This document shows, piece by piece, positions 12,134-24,993 of a stretch of DNA of 64,000 nucleotides. The notes under the pieces were generated by a model. It searched no databases. It worked only from the letters and a program-made list of their open reading frames with translations, and was not told where the DNA came from. Source of the stretch: Spirodela intermedia. Lineage: Eukaryota > Streptophyta > Magnoliopsida > Alismatales > Araceae. How positions within the stretch are numbered: position 1 is the first letter of the stretch; each line of letters starts with the position of its first letter. The DNA is taken from NCBI GenBank assembly GCA_902729315.2, contig LR746272.1, forward strand, positions 3,692,035 to 3,756,034, written 5' to 3'. Position numbers and translations under genes: made by a program.

Positions 12134-12311
12134 TCACCAGTAATCTCCGTATGAGCAAGAGCCCTTGCCGAAATGGTGGAACCCGGTCAGGTGCCGGACC
12201 ACTATCTTCTCCTTGACGACGGCGCTTCTCAGCTTGAAGGCCTCGTGGTAGTCGCTGCACATCCTCCTGATGGCGACGCGACACCCTCCGAAGGTTTTTT
12301 TTCATTAGTGG
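12134..12311 (-). pseudogene. PPR protein DYW-domain fragment
   Basis: The last 46 codons before the TGA at 12134-12136 read as the C-terminus of a DYW-type pentatricopeptide repeat protein: CSDYHEAFK, then KIVVRHLTGFHHFGKGS and CSYGDYW. Spacing between these blocks equals that of intact DYW domains, which normally read CGDCH...IVVRD..RFHHF..G.CSCGDYW. A frame-shifted block just upstream (PLMKKNLRRV) resembles the usual MKNLRVC lead-in, so there is a frameshift near 12280. Two zinc-ligand cysteines are replaced by tyrosine (CxDCH to CSDYH, CSC to CSY). No PPR repeats are visible upstream. Intact proteins edit organelle RNA; this fragment almost certainly does not. Confidence 0.8.
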
Positions 12312-12497
12312 TACGGCCTTGGGGAATAACTCAATGTATGCCACAATTTAGTAAATCTGTAGCAGACACCCAATAAAATTGTACAGCAAAAAATCTTGGA
12401 AGTCGATTGTGGGGAATTATTAAGCGTTTTGGTAAAGATAAATATATTTTAATCACATATAATTACTAATATTTTGACTAGCGAATTTCTTGGTGAG

Positions 12498-12528
12498 GTC
12501 AGCCCCCCACCCCCCCCCCCCCCCCCCG
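12498..12528. repeat. poly-C tract (G-quadruplex-prone on minus strand)
   Basis: A nearly uninterrupted run of C, broken by one A and followed by GGCGGG. On the minus strand it is a long G-run capable in principle of forming a quadruplex. Its exact length is prone to sequencing error. Confidence 0.8.
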
Positions 12529-13824
12529 GCGGGATTCTCGTCTTCCCCTCGGATTTGTGAGGGCGGAGCTTCATCCATGCGTTTTGTTCAGCATTCGAAG
12601 AATGAAAGGTGAAGAGGGAAGCACCTGGTAAACCAGATCCTGTGCCAGTCTACTGGATGCTAAGCTCTGGGGAAAGAGACACGCTCAGGACACAACTCAC
12701 TTGAATCACGAATGCGAAAAGAAGACGAGAAATCCGTATGCGTCCACATTCGGACTGTGGATTTCTGCTCAAATAGAACCAAATGATCGTGGAAGAATCG
12801 ACAGGAGGCCTTTCTCAGTGCCGAGCTGAGAAGAAATATACCAGAGCAGGGGGAGAGCCCAAGGGCAAGTGAATCTTGCCCCAGGGCTTATCGTTCCCTC
12901 AGCTGTGGCGCCATCGATGTTTGCCCCCAGAACAAGGCCACCAAGAAGGTTGGGAGGACGAAACCGTCCTCCCTAATCTCGAAGCCGAAAGAAGAGGCAG
13001 AATCGCAAGAACCACACGCCATCCCCCCGCGACGACGTAAGCAAAACATTATGACAGCAGGTGCGGAAATGGCGGAGAAACAGGACGAACGTCTACAGTT
13101 AATCACCAGACCGGATTCACGATAGCTGCAGCTAGCCGGAGCCCGATCACTCCCTCAAGCGGCGCAACCACGGCGACAGGGAAAATGGGAGGAAGACGAA
13201 CGATATTTATAACACCCCACGCCCTAAAGCCGGCCCTAGGCCTCTTAATAACTTATAACCGTACCCTCTTAGAATAATAATTAGTCCTCTATCCTTAAAA
13301 TGTCAGACTGTTTCTGGGTGTAGGGTGATTCCTTTTCTTACACGCGCAAATGTACCCCTGCCCCCAACTTGATGGCGCACGCCGGGAGAAAATACCACGA
13401 CTATGTCTGCAATAATAATTTCTTCCAGCATGAGAATGCGATTATTCCAGCAGTGGTGGCTAGATGTAGCAGACAGAAGACTGAAAGGAATTCCAACCCA
13501 GAGCTGCCCATCATATGTACAAATCTCCCTGGGATCCATGAGGTTACAGATTGCAAACCCAAGCAGAAACTGAGATGGGGATGGGGAGAGAAACCAGAGA
13601 GACCAGAGGACATCGGTTCAATCCATCGATCAGACGAGGTTCCTCTCCTATCCTCTCCTCTCCTCTCCCTCCACCCATCCCCAAAAAGAATCCAAGATCC
13701 TGGAACTGGGTCACCAAGGACCAAATGATTTCCGGGCGAGGAGGAAGTTTCTGGTCTTGCTTCTTCGACAAAGAAACGGGCAGAGAGGAGAAGGGAGAAG
13801 CCTCAGACACCCGGGTGGGGGTCT
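12529..13824. other. intergenic DNA and 3' UTR of the PP2C gene
   Basis: No coding exon is supported. The right part (roughly 13400-13824) is probably the 3' untranslated region of the minus-strand PP2C gene. TC-rich sequence occurs at about 13640-13675. The several frames of about 100 codons overlap each other on both strands and lack family similarity. Confidence 0.4.
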
Positions 13825-16800
13825 CTATGCCTTGAATCTGACAACGATGCAGGATATGTCGTCTTTACTCTCCCTTCTCAGCGCTTCATCGGTCAGTCGC
13901 TTGGCAGCCTCTTTCGGGTCCTGCACCGTCCTCACAATGTCAGCCGCCTCTTGGTTGCTCATGACCTGAAATATATATATTATCCACGGAAGAGAGAGAG
14001 AGAGTGAGGAACTGGGGAGGAGTGTCTGGGAAATGGAGGACTGGGTGATGGGACGGAAAGAACCTTCCAAATGCCGTCGCTAGCAAGGATAAGGAGCACG
14101 GTGTCATTGGTTATGTCTACGGCGCGTACGGCTGGCGCCGAGGTCAGGTGTGGTTTGAGCAATCTGTCTCCAAAGGCGCGGGACACAGCTAGTTGACCAT
14201 TGACCCTTGGGACATCTCCTAAATCATATATGCAATAATAAATCAGTTCTTGGATTTCAAGGAGGCAATTATCCGACAGCTGACAATAAGCCACGATTAT
14301 TCTATGCATTAAGCCATTACACAAGAGCACCACTAAGATCGATCTAAGCTGCGTCCAATGGCAGGCGGTGGGCAGAAAATTAGCCCTTTTTTATCAGAAG
14401 TTAACGCATCCTGGATGAACGAAGAGAAGTGCAAAGAATCTGTCATATAAAAATGAATGCGATTCCCATCATGCTCTGGGAAACAATGCAAGCTAAATCT
14501 CCGAAATTTAAGAGTACCAATGATTAGAGACCCAACTATCAATATTCACATCACTGTTAATATTCATGTTGCTCATCAGTCGATATATTTGTGTTTTTAA
14601 CACTTTTAACCAAATTTTAAGCCAAGTATTCAACCATAACTGGCAGAGATCATATGCACTAAAAGCGTGGTATGAAACCACACGCGTACACGTTTTAATT
14701 TATGGAACTGAGTGCATAATAGCAATCGAGCGAGATTGGCCCAGAATTGGTCAATCCAAGTGAAATCAGATAATTCAATGCCCGATCCTGCATTTTTATA
14801 ATTTAATGACTCGTCACAATTCATCAGCTTTGAAATCAGATGGAAAATGGCCAGTAATCAATCTAAGCGGCCAATTCTGACAAAGAAGAGATGACAGATG
14901 GTGCCCGCCATTTATTGCAAATCACTCCCTCTCACGGCTTTTGAATGCAACAGGGTTTTCTACATGAATGATCATTCTCTCATTTTCTTTCATGCTCAAC
15001 CTCAAGCCAAGCCTCTTTGCAGAAGACAAAAGTCTTCACAAATGAACGATGAGAGAGAAAAATGTTTTGACGCAGTTCTCTCTACCCAACTTCTAATCGT
15101 CCCCCTAAAAGAGCTCCTATGGAGCAAAGATGGAGATGTAAGGCTTCTTCGATTCAAGATTACCCGTTCAAACTGATTTGCTCGAGTGTCAGATGATTCA
15201 GTCAATGGCCGTCTACTCTGTTTCCTTTTCAGGGTGAATCAAGACATTAGTTGACTCATCCACTGATCAACAAACTTTAATCTTGCAAACCTGAGACAGT
15301 TTTCACCATCTTCTTCGTTTCCCTCTTGTCCATAGCAACACTTAACTTCGTTTCCCTCTTGTTCATAATAAAGATTTCTACGGTGTTCATCATGGCATTC
15401 GATTTTATGCTCTTATTAGCAGAGAAGGATTTTCAAATAAAACCTTCACAAGATCTCCTTAAGACCAATTTTTTTATCACTAGAACCAATGGAAACGGCA
15501 GTCAGGAGTAAATTCTACAAAGCGGCGCTCGAATTCAGCCCAAGCTGAGAATCCCCCCACACCTTCCATTTAGATGGGCGTCAAAGCCCTAAAGACAAAA
15601 AAAAAAGAACATGAAGAAATGACTACGACAGCATTCCAAAGAGAAAACTCTTCAGGATATGGTTTTATCCAAGTCCCATCACACAGGATTATTTGACTAG
15701 TCGCACACAATTTCAGAAAAAAATATAAGAATATGAAAAGCAAGAAGACCCGAATTAATCCAAGAAAGGGTGATAAAAAACAACACCTGGCATGTTTGAA
15801 ACGAATCCACCGCTGTCCTCTATCCTCTCACGCTCTGTGATGGGTTCATGATCAATCGTCACCTGTATCACTTGCCCACCTCTCACAAGAACTCCTCGGG
15901 AGTCACCAATATTGGCTAGCCATAGCTTCTGACCGTTTATGGTGATGGCAACAACAGCGGTGGAACCGCCTTGGCCCATACCAGAGCTGTGGGAGAGGAT
16001 CTCCTGGTCTGTCTTGTCAAAAGCTCTTGAGATAGCCCTCTCAGGAAAGGTCCAAAACTCATCCTAAAGCCACAGAAATATCGATGTGAGCAGGATCAGG
16101 CGGCAAGGGTAAAACAACTCAAAGGCCTCCATCCATCTTGCCCAAATTACCTCCTTTAGAATGTTGGAGAAGAGATGCTTTTGAAGGTATGCAGGCACAC
16201 CGTCTCCCGAATGGCCATCAAAAATAGCAAACAGCCCGAGCTCTTTACCCTTGATCCTGATGAACTTGGACACATGATAGTCTTCCATGGGGTGGCTCAT
16301 CCTGCCTTTGACAAGGCTGTACCCAAAGCTCATCTTGACTCTGCTCTGGCTGCTCTTCCCTTTGCCAACGCTGCATGAAGGCTGAGCTGACGGCTGTAAA
16401 ACAAGACCATAATCTCTACTAGGCTCAAAGAACCAAAGGGAAGAAACAACCAGGATGACAGCATTCTCATCCAATTTTTAAATCATGCGACCGGACCCAT
16501 CATTAATAGGGTTGGTCTGCAGGGCAAAAGGATACTGTGCCCTGAGGTAAATAGTCAAATAGATGTTGATGATGATAGATTTTACAAAAGGAAACAGATA
16601 CCAGCTGAAACATAAGAACGCGTGTTGGATAGAGCCTGATCAAGGACAGAGTTCTCCTATTTAACAAATTTAACATAGTTGAATCAATTAATTAATTAAT
16701 TGCAGTAGCAAAGTCAACAAGTCATGGATAGAGCCCTAAGATTTAGAAGAAACTCGACTGAAGAAGGACCCGGTGACCGTAGGCAAATTTCGCATTTAGA

Positions 16801-17168
16801 CAGGCAAATCGGCTAAATTTTCTGCAGAAGCAAGGGAGACAAGATCGGTCTCCGGTCCAAATGAAAATTCACAGAAACCCCCCACGGGCTGCAACTGGAA
16901 TTCGGAGCCCGACTTCTATGGTTCATCAGAAAGGAGAAGGGGGTTTGCACGAGAGGAAAGAGGGGAAGAGAAAAAAGACATGGGCGGATCAAGATAATTC
17001 TCCCGCTCAGCAGCACTGCAGGGCGGTGAATGGACCGCAGCAACAGTTTCCATGGCCTGATCATCCACCTGCAGCGGTATACGCGCGTGGAGAGAAGAAT
17101 CAAGGAGAAACAGAGCTACTCCTCCTCACCTGAGGACCCGATGCCTTGAAGCAGCAAAACTTATCCAT
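13825..17168 (-). CDS. protein phosphatase 2C (PP2C), 284 aa
   Basis: Metal-dependent Ser/Thr phosphatase of the short plant PP2C group whose N-terminus reads MDxxCCFK. Coding exons, minus strand: 17168-17130, 16393-16151, 16063-15787, 14218-14064 and 13965-13825 (TAG), all with GT/AG borders and compatible phases. They join to 284 codons, close to the roughly 280 residues usual for this group. The protein starts MDKFCCFKASGPQ. PP2C motifs occur in order: SFGYSLVKG and MEDYHV (about 43-60), FAIFDGHSGD (metal site, about 75), GSTAVVA and ANIGDSRGV (about 130-150), AVSRAFGD (about 200), ILASDGIW (about 230) and SKDDISCIVVRF (C-terminus). All metal-binding aspartate motifs are present. A 5' UTR intron with good borders is visible at 17253-17355. 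Substrates and upstream pathway cannot be told from sequence. Confidence 0.95.
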
Positions 17169-17252
17169 ACGAAGATCCTTTCCCTATCAAACCCCTAGGT
17201 TCGCCGCATCGACTCCTAGCAGAGATCCAAGCTCCTCACGAGCTCCGCCACC

Positions 17253-17355
17253 CTGCGGGGAAGAAGAAACCCAGAATGAGATACCGATCAATCCCCTAGA
17301 CTCGGAAAGAGCGAAGAGCAAACCATCAATTCGGTCACGACCGGCATGGACTCAC
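17253..17355 (-). other. 5' UTR intron of the PP2C gene
   Basis: On the minus strand a consensus donor (GATCG/GTGAGT at 17356/17355) and a pyrimidine-rich acceptor (CCCCGCAG, ending at 17253) bracket 103 bp, 84 bp upstream of the start codon at 17168. It is predicted only from the splice signals. Confidence 0.55.
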
Positions 17356-17356
17356 C

Positions 17357-19019
17357 GATCGGATGGGGGAGAGGGGGGGGGCGGAACGGGTGCGGCAAGA
17401 CGAAAAGGTTCCAGCAAGAGGGAGAACTTCCGAACTGCGCCCCCCGGAAATCCTGCGTACTCGTTCTAGTAGAGAGCCCCTTTGAAGGGAAAAGCGGTCG
17501 TCTCTCCTGTTGACTTACCGGCCCATTCTCGGTGCACTAAAAAGGCAGACGTGAGCAGTGGGGGAGGGAGATTTTCTCCACCTTCTTCCCTTCCATTCCA
17601 CCGCTTCCCGCGCCGACGCGGAAATCCTCACTGTAACTCCCGCCTTTCTTCAGGGAAATCGCCGTTTTACATCGCTGAGTCGATCACGCAGGACTTTGGG
17701 TGACCTGAGAGGTAATTCCGGCAACACCTCTCAGTCTCTCGGGAGGTGAAGGCGTAAACCCCTCCGGATGCACGACAGCCCCTGTCGAGATTGACCCGTT
17801 GTCTCTCGGGCAGAGATTTCGTCAACTATCACGATCAGAACTTCAGAGCCGAAACGTTGTACGTTCTCGTCCTCCAGTCGATATCAGGCGATGAAGGCGA
17901 GGACCAAGGACCAGACCTTTCTCTTTGAAAGCCGTGAAAATTTGTCCGTAACCTCTCTTTCATGGTAAAGATTGCACAGGATCGTGACGTTCAACCCCAG
18001 GAAGAAAAAAAATGATATCGTCAGCACCACATAGCCCCCTCTCATCTCTTAGACTTTTAATATCGTCTACCATACAAGACGGATTAAATGCTCCGGTTAC
18101 ACCGCGTTCAACAAGGTCAAAACCCGAACGAATTATAGAAGGGTAAATACACCGCTAAAAATCTCTAATTTTGGATGGTTACTTGTAAATGAACAAAGCC
18201 CATGTAATATAATATTTTGAAATATTAAATATAGCCTATGAAGATGCATGGAAATGTTAGTGAAATATTTGAATTTTATTGATTAGAAAATGAAAGTAGG
18301 AGTAATGGAGACATACGATTTATGTAATGATCTTTTGGACAGCGAGTGGATGTAATAACTCTTGAAAGGAGTCCAGAATAATGAGGCCTAATAACAGCTT
18401 AGTGTGAAAATGATCATAAGCATATAACCTTTTCATTATGTTGGTTATCTATTCTAATTGGATGCTTCCCTTATGGTGAATGGAAAAATATATACCCTTC
18501 ATTTGGACGGTGTGGATTTTCCTCAAATCATTGACCATCTGTCTGATCACTTGATTCATAGATTCAAATTATGATGATTTTGAAGGAGATAAATTAGTGT
18601 GGGTTGAATATTGCTTTTTTAACAATTAAAATTAGTTTATTTCATTGGGTGCTAAAGGATGCCAATATCTAAGTGCTTATTGAGGCCTAATTGGTGTCAA
18701 AGTGATCACATGTAGTCTTGATTGGAAATAAATCTATTTCCTCTCTGGTGTTTTATGCTATCGTCCAAAGTTGTGAAGAAAATAAGTAACTTAAGACAAT
18801 AACCCACAAATAGATATAATGCTTGTCATTTATTCATATTGGCAAAGATATGTTGTCATATCACTTTTCACAAGTTAGTTTGAAACTCTCTTATAGTTTT
18901 GTTTGGGGTCATTTGTATAAACAAGTTCAAAGTTACATCAATTGAGATTATTGAACTCTCATCCTACTTAGGTCATAAACATGTATCCCCATATATCCCT
19001 TGTACTCTTTATAATAGAT
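17357..19019. other. PP2C promoter region, then AT-rich intergenic DNA
   Basis: Up to about 17950 the DNA is GC-richer and probably holds the leader and promoter of the PP2C gene. From about 18050 composition changes sharply to AT-rich with stops in all frames. I see no gene in the AT-rich part. Confidence 0.4.
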
Positions 19020-19340
19020 TTTAGGTACAATTTGACTAAGAAAACCCCTTGATTAAGGAATAGGAATAAGTAATATGGTAGACAAGGTAGAATTAATTAA
19101 TCCACAATAGAATTCAATCACCAGTGGGGAAATGGTTTGAAAGGTTTCCCTCACCTCTACATAATATAACTCCCAAAAGATGATCTCTACATTACTAGGG
19201 GAAATTGTAATACTCTAGTATGATTGATAGCCCTAGATCAATATGTTCTCCTAAAAACCCTATTTATTGAAAACTTTTCTGATTTTTCTTTTTCTTCTTT
19301 CTCTAACTATAGATTATTAGTGGAGTCATGTCAATACTTT
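19020..19340 (-). repeat. 3' LTR of the gypsy relic
   Basis: Direct-repeat partner of 22805-23130, lying beyond the end of the pol relic in minus-strand sense. Outer border estimated from where similarity between the two copies fades. Confidence 0.7.
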
Positions 19341-22300
19341 CCACCACTTCTTTCACTAGTAAAAATCTAGGAACTAGAGTTGAATGGAAGTTGTTGGCTC
19401 CCAAGAAGTTTTGAAGTCTAGAAGGTGCACCCATTTGATTAAAACCTCTAATAGAATATGACCCCACTTGCAACAACTCCTAAATAATCTTAAGTCATGT
19501 CTTCACTTAAATGTTGATCACAATCAATGTCTTAATACCCTACAAAGTTATAAAATATGAAACATGGGATAAAGAGAACTATGGGCAAGAAGATCCAACT
19601 TATAGGCAACCAATCCAACAAGAACCAAGCCTTTGTAGGGTTTAAAGAATTTCAGCATTGGCTTTTATTTAGTTTCTTAATTCATGACTTCATTTTGTAG
19701 GGTCTAGGATAGAGATAAACTAGGTCTCCCTCTTGAAATTGAGCATGGCACTTGTGTTTATCAATCTTTTGCTTCATCTATAATTGTGCCTAATTGATGT
19801 GCAATACTGGGAGAGATTGGATTTGATCCCACTCCTACAATTGTTGATCTACCACAACTAAAGGAGAATAAGAATACTCATATTGTAAGAAGACAACAAG
19901 ATCTTTGACATAGATCAATTTAAAAAGAGTGGTTTTGGTGGATGAGTGAAAAGGTCTAAACATGTTAGATGAAATGCACATAACTTTTTAAAAACATGTT
20001 GACAATTTTGTATTAATCATCTATTTCTAAGCAATGTGATGAGCTCATCTTAAGTTTTGTTTTTTACTATTTATTTAGATCAATAAAAAATATTAGAATA
20101 GTTGGTATAAAAAATCTTAGTGTAAACTCAATCTCTAATAGTCACAATTGCGTTAGATAGGCCATGTAAATGTATGACTTTTAGAATAAAAATATCAGAC
20201 TCTTCTTATGTAGTGAAAAGGTGCATAAGAGGGATCAAATAAGTATACTTTACCACCACTAAAGTTCTATTGTATCCAACTAATTTTGAAAACCCTTGAA
20301 TAAAGTTCATTGAGATGTCTTCTTAAATTTTGTTGAGAACTAAGGGAGGTTGAAGTAACCCTAGAAATGGAAAAGAAGATATCTTATTTCATTAGTAAAT
20401 CTTGTATTTATCCACATGCTATTTGATTTTTTTCTTCATTCTAATTCAATACACATACATAGCAACCCATGTAAAGATATTAAGGTACCCAACATGTCCT
20501 TTTATGGAGTTGTTATATGACTCATAAAATAAAAAGAACCAAAGTAGAATTAGTAGAAAGTATCAATCAATTTTTATAAAGTAATGATATTTTGTGTACA
20601 GAATAGTTGGGGTAGGACTCTAACCTTGAAAGATTTTTCTTATGATGTTTCTCAACTTGGAGTTATTTACCATTTTGTCTTAATTCTTTGGGTATCGAAC
20701 AAGTAGCTTTGAGATATTGTTGTTGTCCTAGATTCAATCAAGTTGGGGGCCCTAGATAAGGTGTCATCTATCTTATTCCTCCTCTCCTCTTTGTATTGAT
20801 TTTGAAGTCATAGCCTATAAGTTTAATAAGGCATTTGTGATATTTAAAATATAACTAAAATTACTTTATTAGATACTTCAAAATATATTGATCTATGTAA
20901 ATAATGAACAATTGATTTTTGAATGTATTGACACCATTTTTGTACAACCATCATAATGACAATTATTTTCCTTCTATAATCTCACTTGATCATGTTTGAT
21001 TGTAATAAGACATTGGTCTCTTGTGTTACATCAACATGGTTCTCACTTTATAATCTAATACATCAATTTTCAAAATAAAGGGTTGAGAGAAATTAAGGTG
21101 AGTACCGAAGTAATAAACATGACTTATTTACAGTTATCAAAAAACTTATGCACATTAGAGCTCTATTTGTAGATATCTTTTTTCAATAGTTAAGTCAATG
21201 ACCAAACAATAGTTATATAACCTATTATCGACCTGCAATAGTAACTAATCAAATCCAAAACACTCCAGAACCTTTGATTATTCTTTGGGGGTTGCTAAAT
21301 TAGTTATCTACATAATCTTTTAATATCCAAAATTATCCATGTTGTTGAGATCCAAATACTCCTAATATTTCAACTATTTTTAGTTAAAGAGGTATTTCTA
21401 TGTGCTCCAAACTAAAATTGAAAATACTTGTAGTATGTGATTTTATGTTTGTATTATGTTATAAATTCATCAAAAGAAAATTAGGATGAAATGAAATAAA
21501 TAGGGGTGAAAATCTTATTCATTAAATATTGAAGTGTGGTTGATGCATTGAATAAGCTAAAAGGTATTACATTAAATTTGTAATGCCATGTCTTTAAAGT
21601 TATCTTGTGAGTATCATCTTCTTGATTTTTATTTGATCTTAACTAAATTTGAGATTTAATTAGGTATAAAAGTCATATTTGACACAATCATCTTATTGAG
21701 TGCCTAGTGTTCTCCATAAAATTTTCAATTCTCATCTTTTTTCTTGAGCCATAATGCCAAAGTAGAGTATGGATTGTTGGAAAGTTGAAAAATTTTAGTA
21801 TCACATATTTGTTGAACCAAATATTTAATTTTATGCGTAAAAATAACATGATCCATGTTTCTTTTTAAACTTCTTTATTAGTTAAAAAAGTCAAAAGAAA
21901 ATTGAGTTGGAGCTTGTCTTGGAGATTAACTACAAATTGAGATATCATTTAGGTCTCCTTCACCTCCACAAGGAGACATAAGTAGTAATGGGCCTGTCTT
22001 CAATTCTCATTCTGTAATTTGTAGAAAAATATTTATCTTGCACAAGTTTGCATGTCCCTTGAAGATTTTTATTAAATTTGATCCACAACTTTATAGTCAA
22101 CATGTACTAATGTAAGTGGATCCACCTAGTTGATTTGAGCCATTACATGGTGAAAATTATATCAATGACTTCAAATTCCAACAATAAGTAGTTTTCAATT
22201 ATGGTCAATCTTTGCATGTTAAAAATCACTCCCACATAAATTCTTTTTCCATAATAATGTTATAATTGATAAAATCACACAAGTATGATTAGAGATGTTT

Positions 22301-22804
22301 AATCAATTCAATTTAAAGAAAATTGTGTGTTATATCATAGTCTACTATTACCATTACATCTCAATCTTATATGGTGTCTTCTATCTTCATGATGTCCAAA
22401 TAATTGAGTCCTACAACAAAGTTTAAATAGACCTCAGTCATGTGTACCTCCCTTTTTTTCTAATATTTCTTCTCCTAATAAAGTATTAACTAGTTGATGG
22501 GAAGAGAACTAAATTAGGCATAACTAGTTGCATCATGTCACTAAGAAAGAGGACAAGCACAATAAGAATCATTGCCTATCTTGTTGGAAGAGGTTAGACA
22601 TTCCAACATCGAGATCTAAATATCTTTTTTTGGCCTTATGTGGTAAACTATTCCTTCATGCACTAGATAATATGATTGAATCTTCATGACATTTTGTTGA
22701 CCATCCTCTATTATACTTCTTTAATGACTTATTTTTCGAATGTCTCCATATGAGAATCAATCATCTTCAACCAATCGATCCTTACATCTACCTCTAATAC
22801 TAGA

Positions 22805-23130
22805 ATGGTAAGATCTAAATATGAAAACACTTTGATTAAGAGACAAAATAAAGGAGACAAAAAGTAGAATAGAGGGGGTGAAATTGATAAAATCTACAAT
22901 ATGATCCAATCACAAATAGGGAAATGATTTAACATGTCTCTCCCACCTTTCCACACTAGGAGACTCAAAAGATGATTTCTACATTACCAAAGGAAATGCT
23001 AATATCTCAGTCCATTTCATGACCTCTAAACTAATTTACCTTCTTGAAAATGCCATTTATTGAGGGCTGTTTTGACTTTTCTTCCTTCTCAACTATAGGT
23101 TAACAATGGGGTAATATCAATTCATTTTTT
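22805..23130 (-). repeat. 5' LTR of the gypsy relic
   Basis: Pairs with 19020-19340 over its length; shared blocks include AAAGATGATYTCTACATTAC and CTCAACTATAGGTTA-like ends. The copies are clearly diverged, with many substitutions and small indels, which points to an old insertion. Borders are approximate. Confidence 0.7.
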
Positions 23131-24180
23131 AGAGGCAAAAAAAAAAATTAGTCCATTTTTGTGCTAGTATGGTGCATCATACTCATTGGCATGTGTTCTT
23201 GAGGAAATCATATATTTGTGATAGTTTTTTCATCCTTTACTTCTCTGAGTTTCTTGATTTGTGGTGGAATATATTTTTAAAATTTTTTATTGGGTTGTTT
23301 GAGGTTTATTTTGTTAATTATGCCTTTTTACTGCATTTATTTTCATATTTATAGCTTTTGTTGAAATGCTTTCCAAATTAATTAGAAGAACATACAAAAA
23401 AATGGATTGAATTGAATATATCATATTATGAAAGAAATATGTTACAATATAGTTTTGTATTTGTGTGAGTCCACGAAACTTCTTTCAATATATTCTGAAA
23501 AACATGTAAGCATTAGAGAAGAAATCAATTCCTCACTCTCTCTCTATCTGCATATATATCTACCTTTTTAACTACTTCCATCCATCATCCTTCACATCTA
23601 AGTTGAATAACTTCTCTCAACTTTTAATTTTAAATATGAATACATTTATCTGAATCCAGTTATTTCTGATTTCTCTCCATTTTTGTGTGGCTCTAAGCCA
23701 CCCCCACACACTCGTCTATGACTACCTTGCAAAAGAGTCTTTCTTATTTACAATATAAGTGACCCTAGGCCTCAAAACAAACATTCACTATGTTGAAAAC
23801 TGAACATTGATAAGCCTCAAAGTATCTTCAATAACTCAAACTTCAAGAATAAATATAGTTTATGGATCCTTTTTTCACAAAAGTCTTATGAATTTCCTGA
23901 CAAAATAAGAAAATAAAGACTAACATTCAATCTTCTTTTTTTAACCATACAATTCTTAAAAATCCCCATTTTACTATAAAAATAGAGAAGGATATAAAAC
24001 CTAACTGTTTCACCCCATACTTCTTTACAAGTATTAATTTTTTTTAAAAGATCAACAGCGGTTACATTTTCTTGGCTGATACTTTACTATAAGCTAGCGT
24101 ACTTCTAGAAATCCAATGCCCAAAATCTACTATGAGTAGCTAGTATTATATGGTAAGAATGCTTATTTAATTAACCTATA
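23131..24180. other. AT-rich intergenic DNA
   Basis: No gene recognised. The frames are short and full of stops, and composition resembles the adjacent retrotransposon relic, so part may be older repeat sequence. Confidence 0.4.
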
Positions 24181-24490
24181 TGGAACGTCCCAACTGCCGT
24201 GCCGTGCGCGGGCTGCGTAATGAATGATGCTCAGGTTTCAATCCCTAGGCATCCTCTTCTAAAAGATCAAGATTGTTACTGCAGCTTCGTACTCGTACTT
24301 CTAACCTTGAGGCACCCCTCCGATAAATAGTTAGCCATTAGCTCAAGCAGTCCCCAAGAAAGAACAGCAGCAGGAAGGACGAAAATGTTATTTTCTACAT
24401 TATTTTCTATATTTTTTTTGTCGATAACTGAGGGAATTCTCCATGATTGTTTTATTTCAAGGAAACTCCTTTCCATAAATATTTTGTCGA

Positions 24491-24641
24491 CTTGATAAAG
24501 CTTTATCAAAAACCCCCCTTTTATCAAAGGCCCATGCCCCTTTAATCCCAGAGAAAAGCCCGAAGAACCGATCGAAAGTGGGGTTTTGATAAAGTTCGGG
24601 CCCCACTTTCTTTGGTATTTGGGGGATGGGCCTTCGGGCTT
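24491..24641. repeat. cluster of short inverted repeats
   Basis: Several overlapping foldbacks lie within 150 bp: a perfect 18-bp palindrome TTGATAAAGCTTTATCAA (24492-24509); CTTTATCAAAAACCCC (24501-24516) against GGGGTTTTGATAAAG (24580-24594); GAAAGTGGGG (24574-24583) against CCCCACTTTC (24601-24610); and AAGCCCGAAG (24556-24565) against CTTCGGGCTT (24632-24641). The segment is GC-richer than its surroundings. It may be a remnant of a foldback element; no function is evident. Confidence 0.75.
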
Positions 24642-24770
24642 ACTCTATGCCAGTGAACATGACATCTACTCACTAATTTTTCATATTGGGTTATCGGATT
24701 AGAGTCGAGTCAGTGTCGTCGCAAGGGAACCTGTAGGGATCCGAAAGAATTGCGGAGGACGTCAGATCAC

Positions 24771-24993
24771 GGCCGTGGGTTCTGCTACACTCAGGACAAT
24801 CATTTAATATAGATATTTCCGTTCTCTGAATACATTGAACCCTGACTCATCCATCGCTGAAATACTACTAACAGTAGTATTATTATTATCATGGCCGTGG
24901 GTTTTGCTGCAGTGAGGAAGATCATTTAAGATAGATACTCCCCTCTCTCTGAATACATTGAATGCAGCTCATCCATCGTCGGAATGCTAGTAC

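Larger units (their letters stand above)
19020..23130 (-). mobile_element. Ty3/gypsy LTR retrotransposon relic
   Basis: Two direct repeats (about 19020-19340 and 22805-23130) flank a minus-strand pol relic. Degraded but recognisable blocks, in element order: a priming-site-like TCTAGTATTAGAGG just inside the 5' LTR (about 22793-22806); the end of reverse transcriptase near 21240-21480 (SHTTSIFNFSLEHIEIPL and RFWSVLDLISYYCR, matching the VRSFLGLAGYYRR motif); RNase H near 20880-21060 (YRRKIIVIMMVVQKW, matching EKELLAIVMALKKW); the integrase core at 20211-20322 (DISMNFIQGF, then TLVVVKYTYLIPL); and a chromodomain-like tail near 19350-19440 (VLIKWVHLLDFKTSWE). Every block carries stops and frameshifts. 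The internal region is about 3.5 kb, shorter than an intact element, so parts are deleted. It is not mobile by itself. Confidence 0.85.

Noticed and set aside
24184-24262. Possible tRNA (GGTTTCAATCC resembles a T-loop)
   Set aside because: No matching acceptor stem or D-arm could be found at the required distance.
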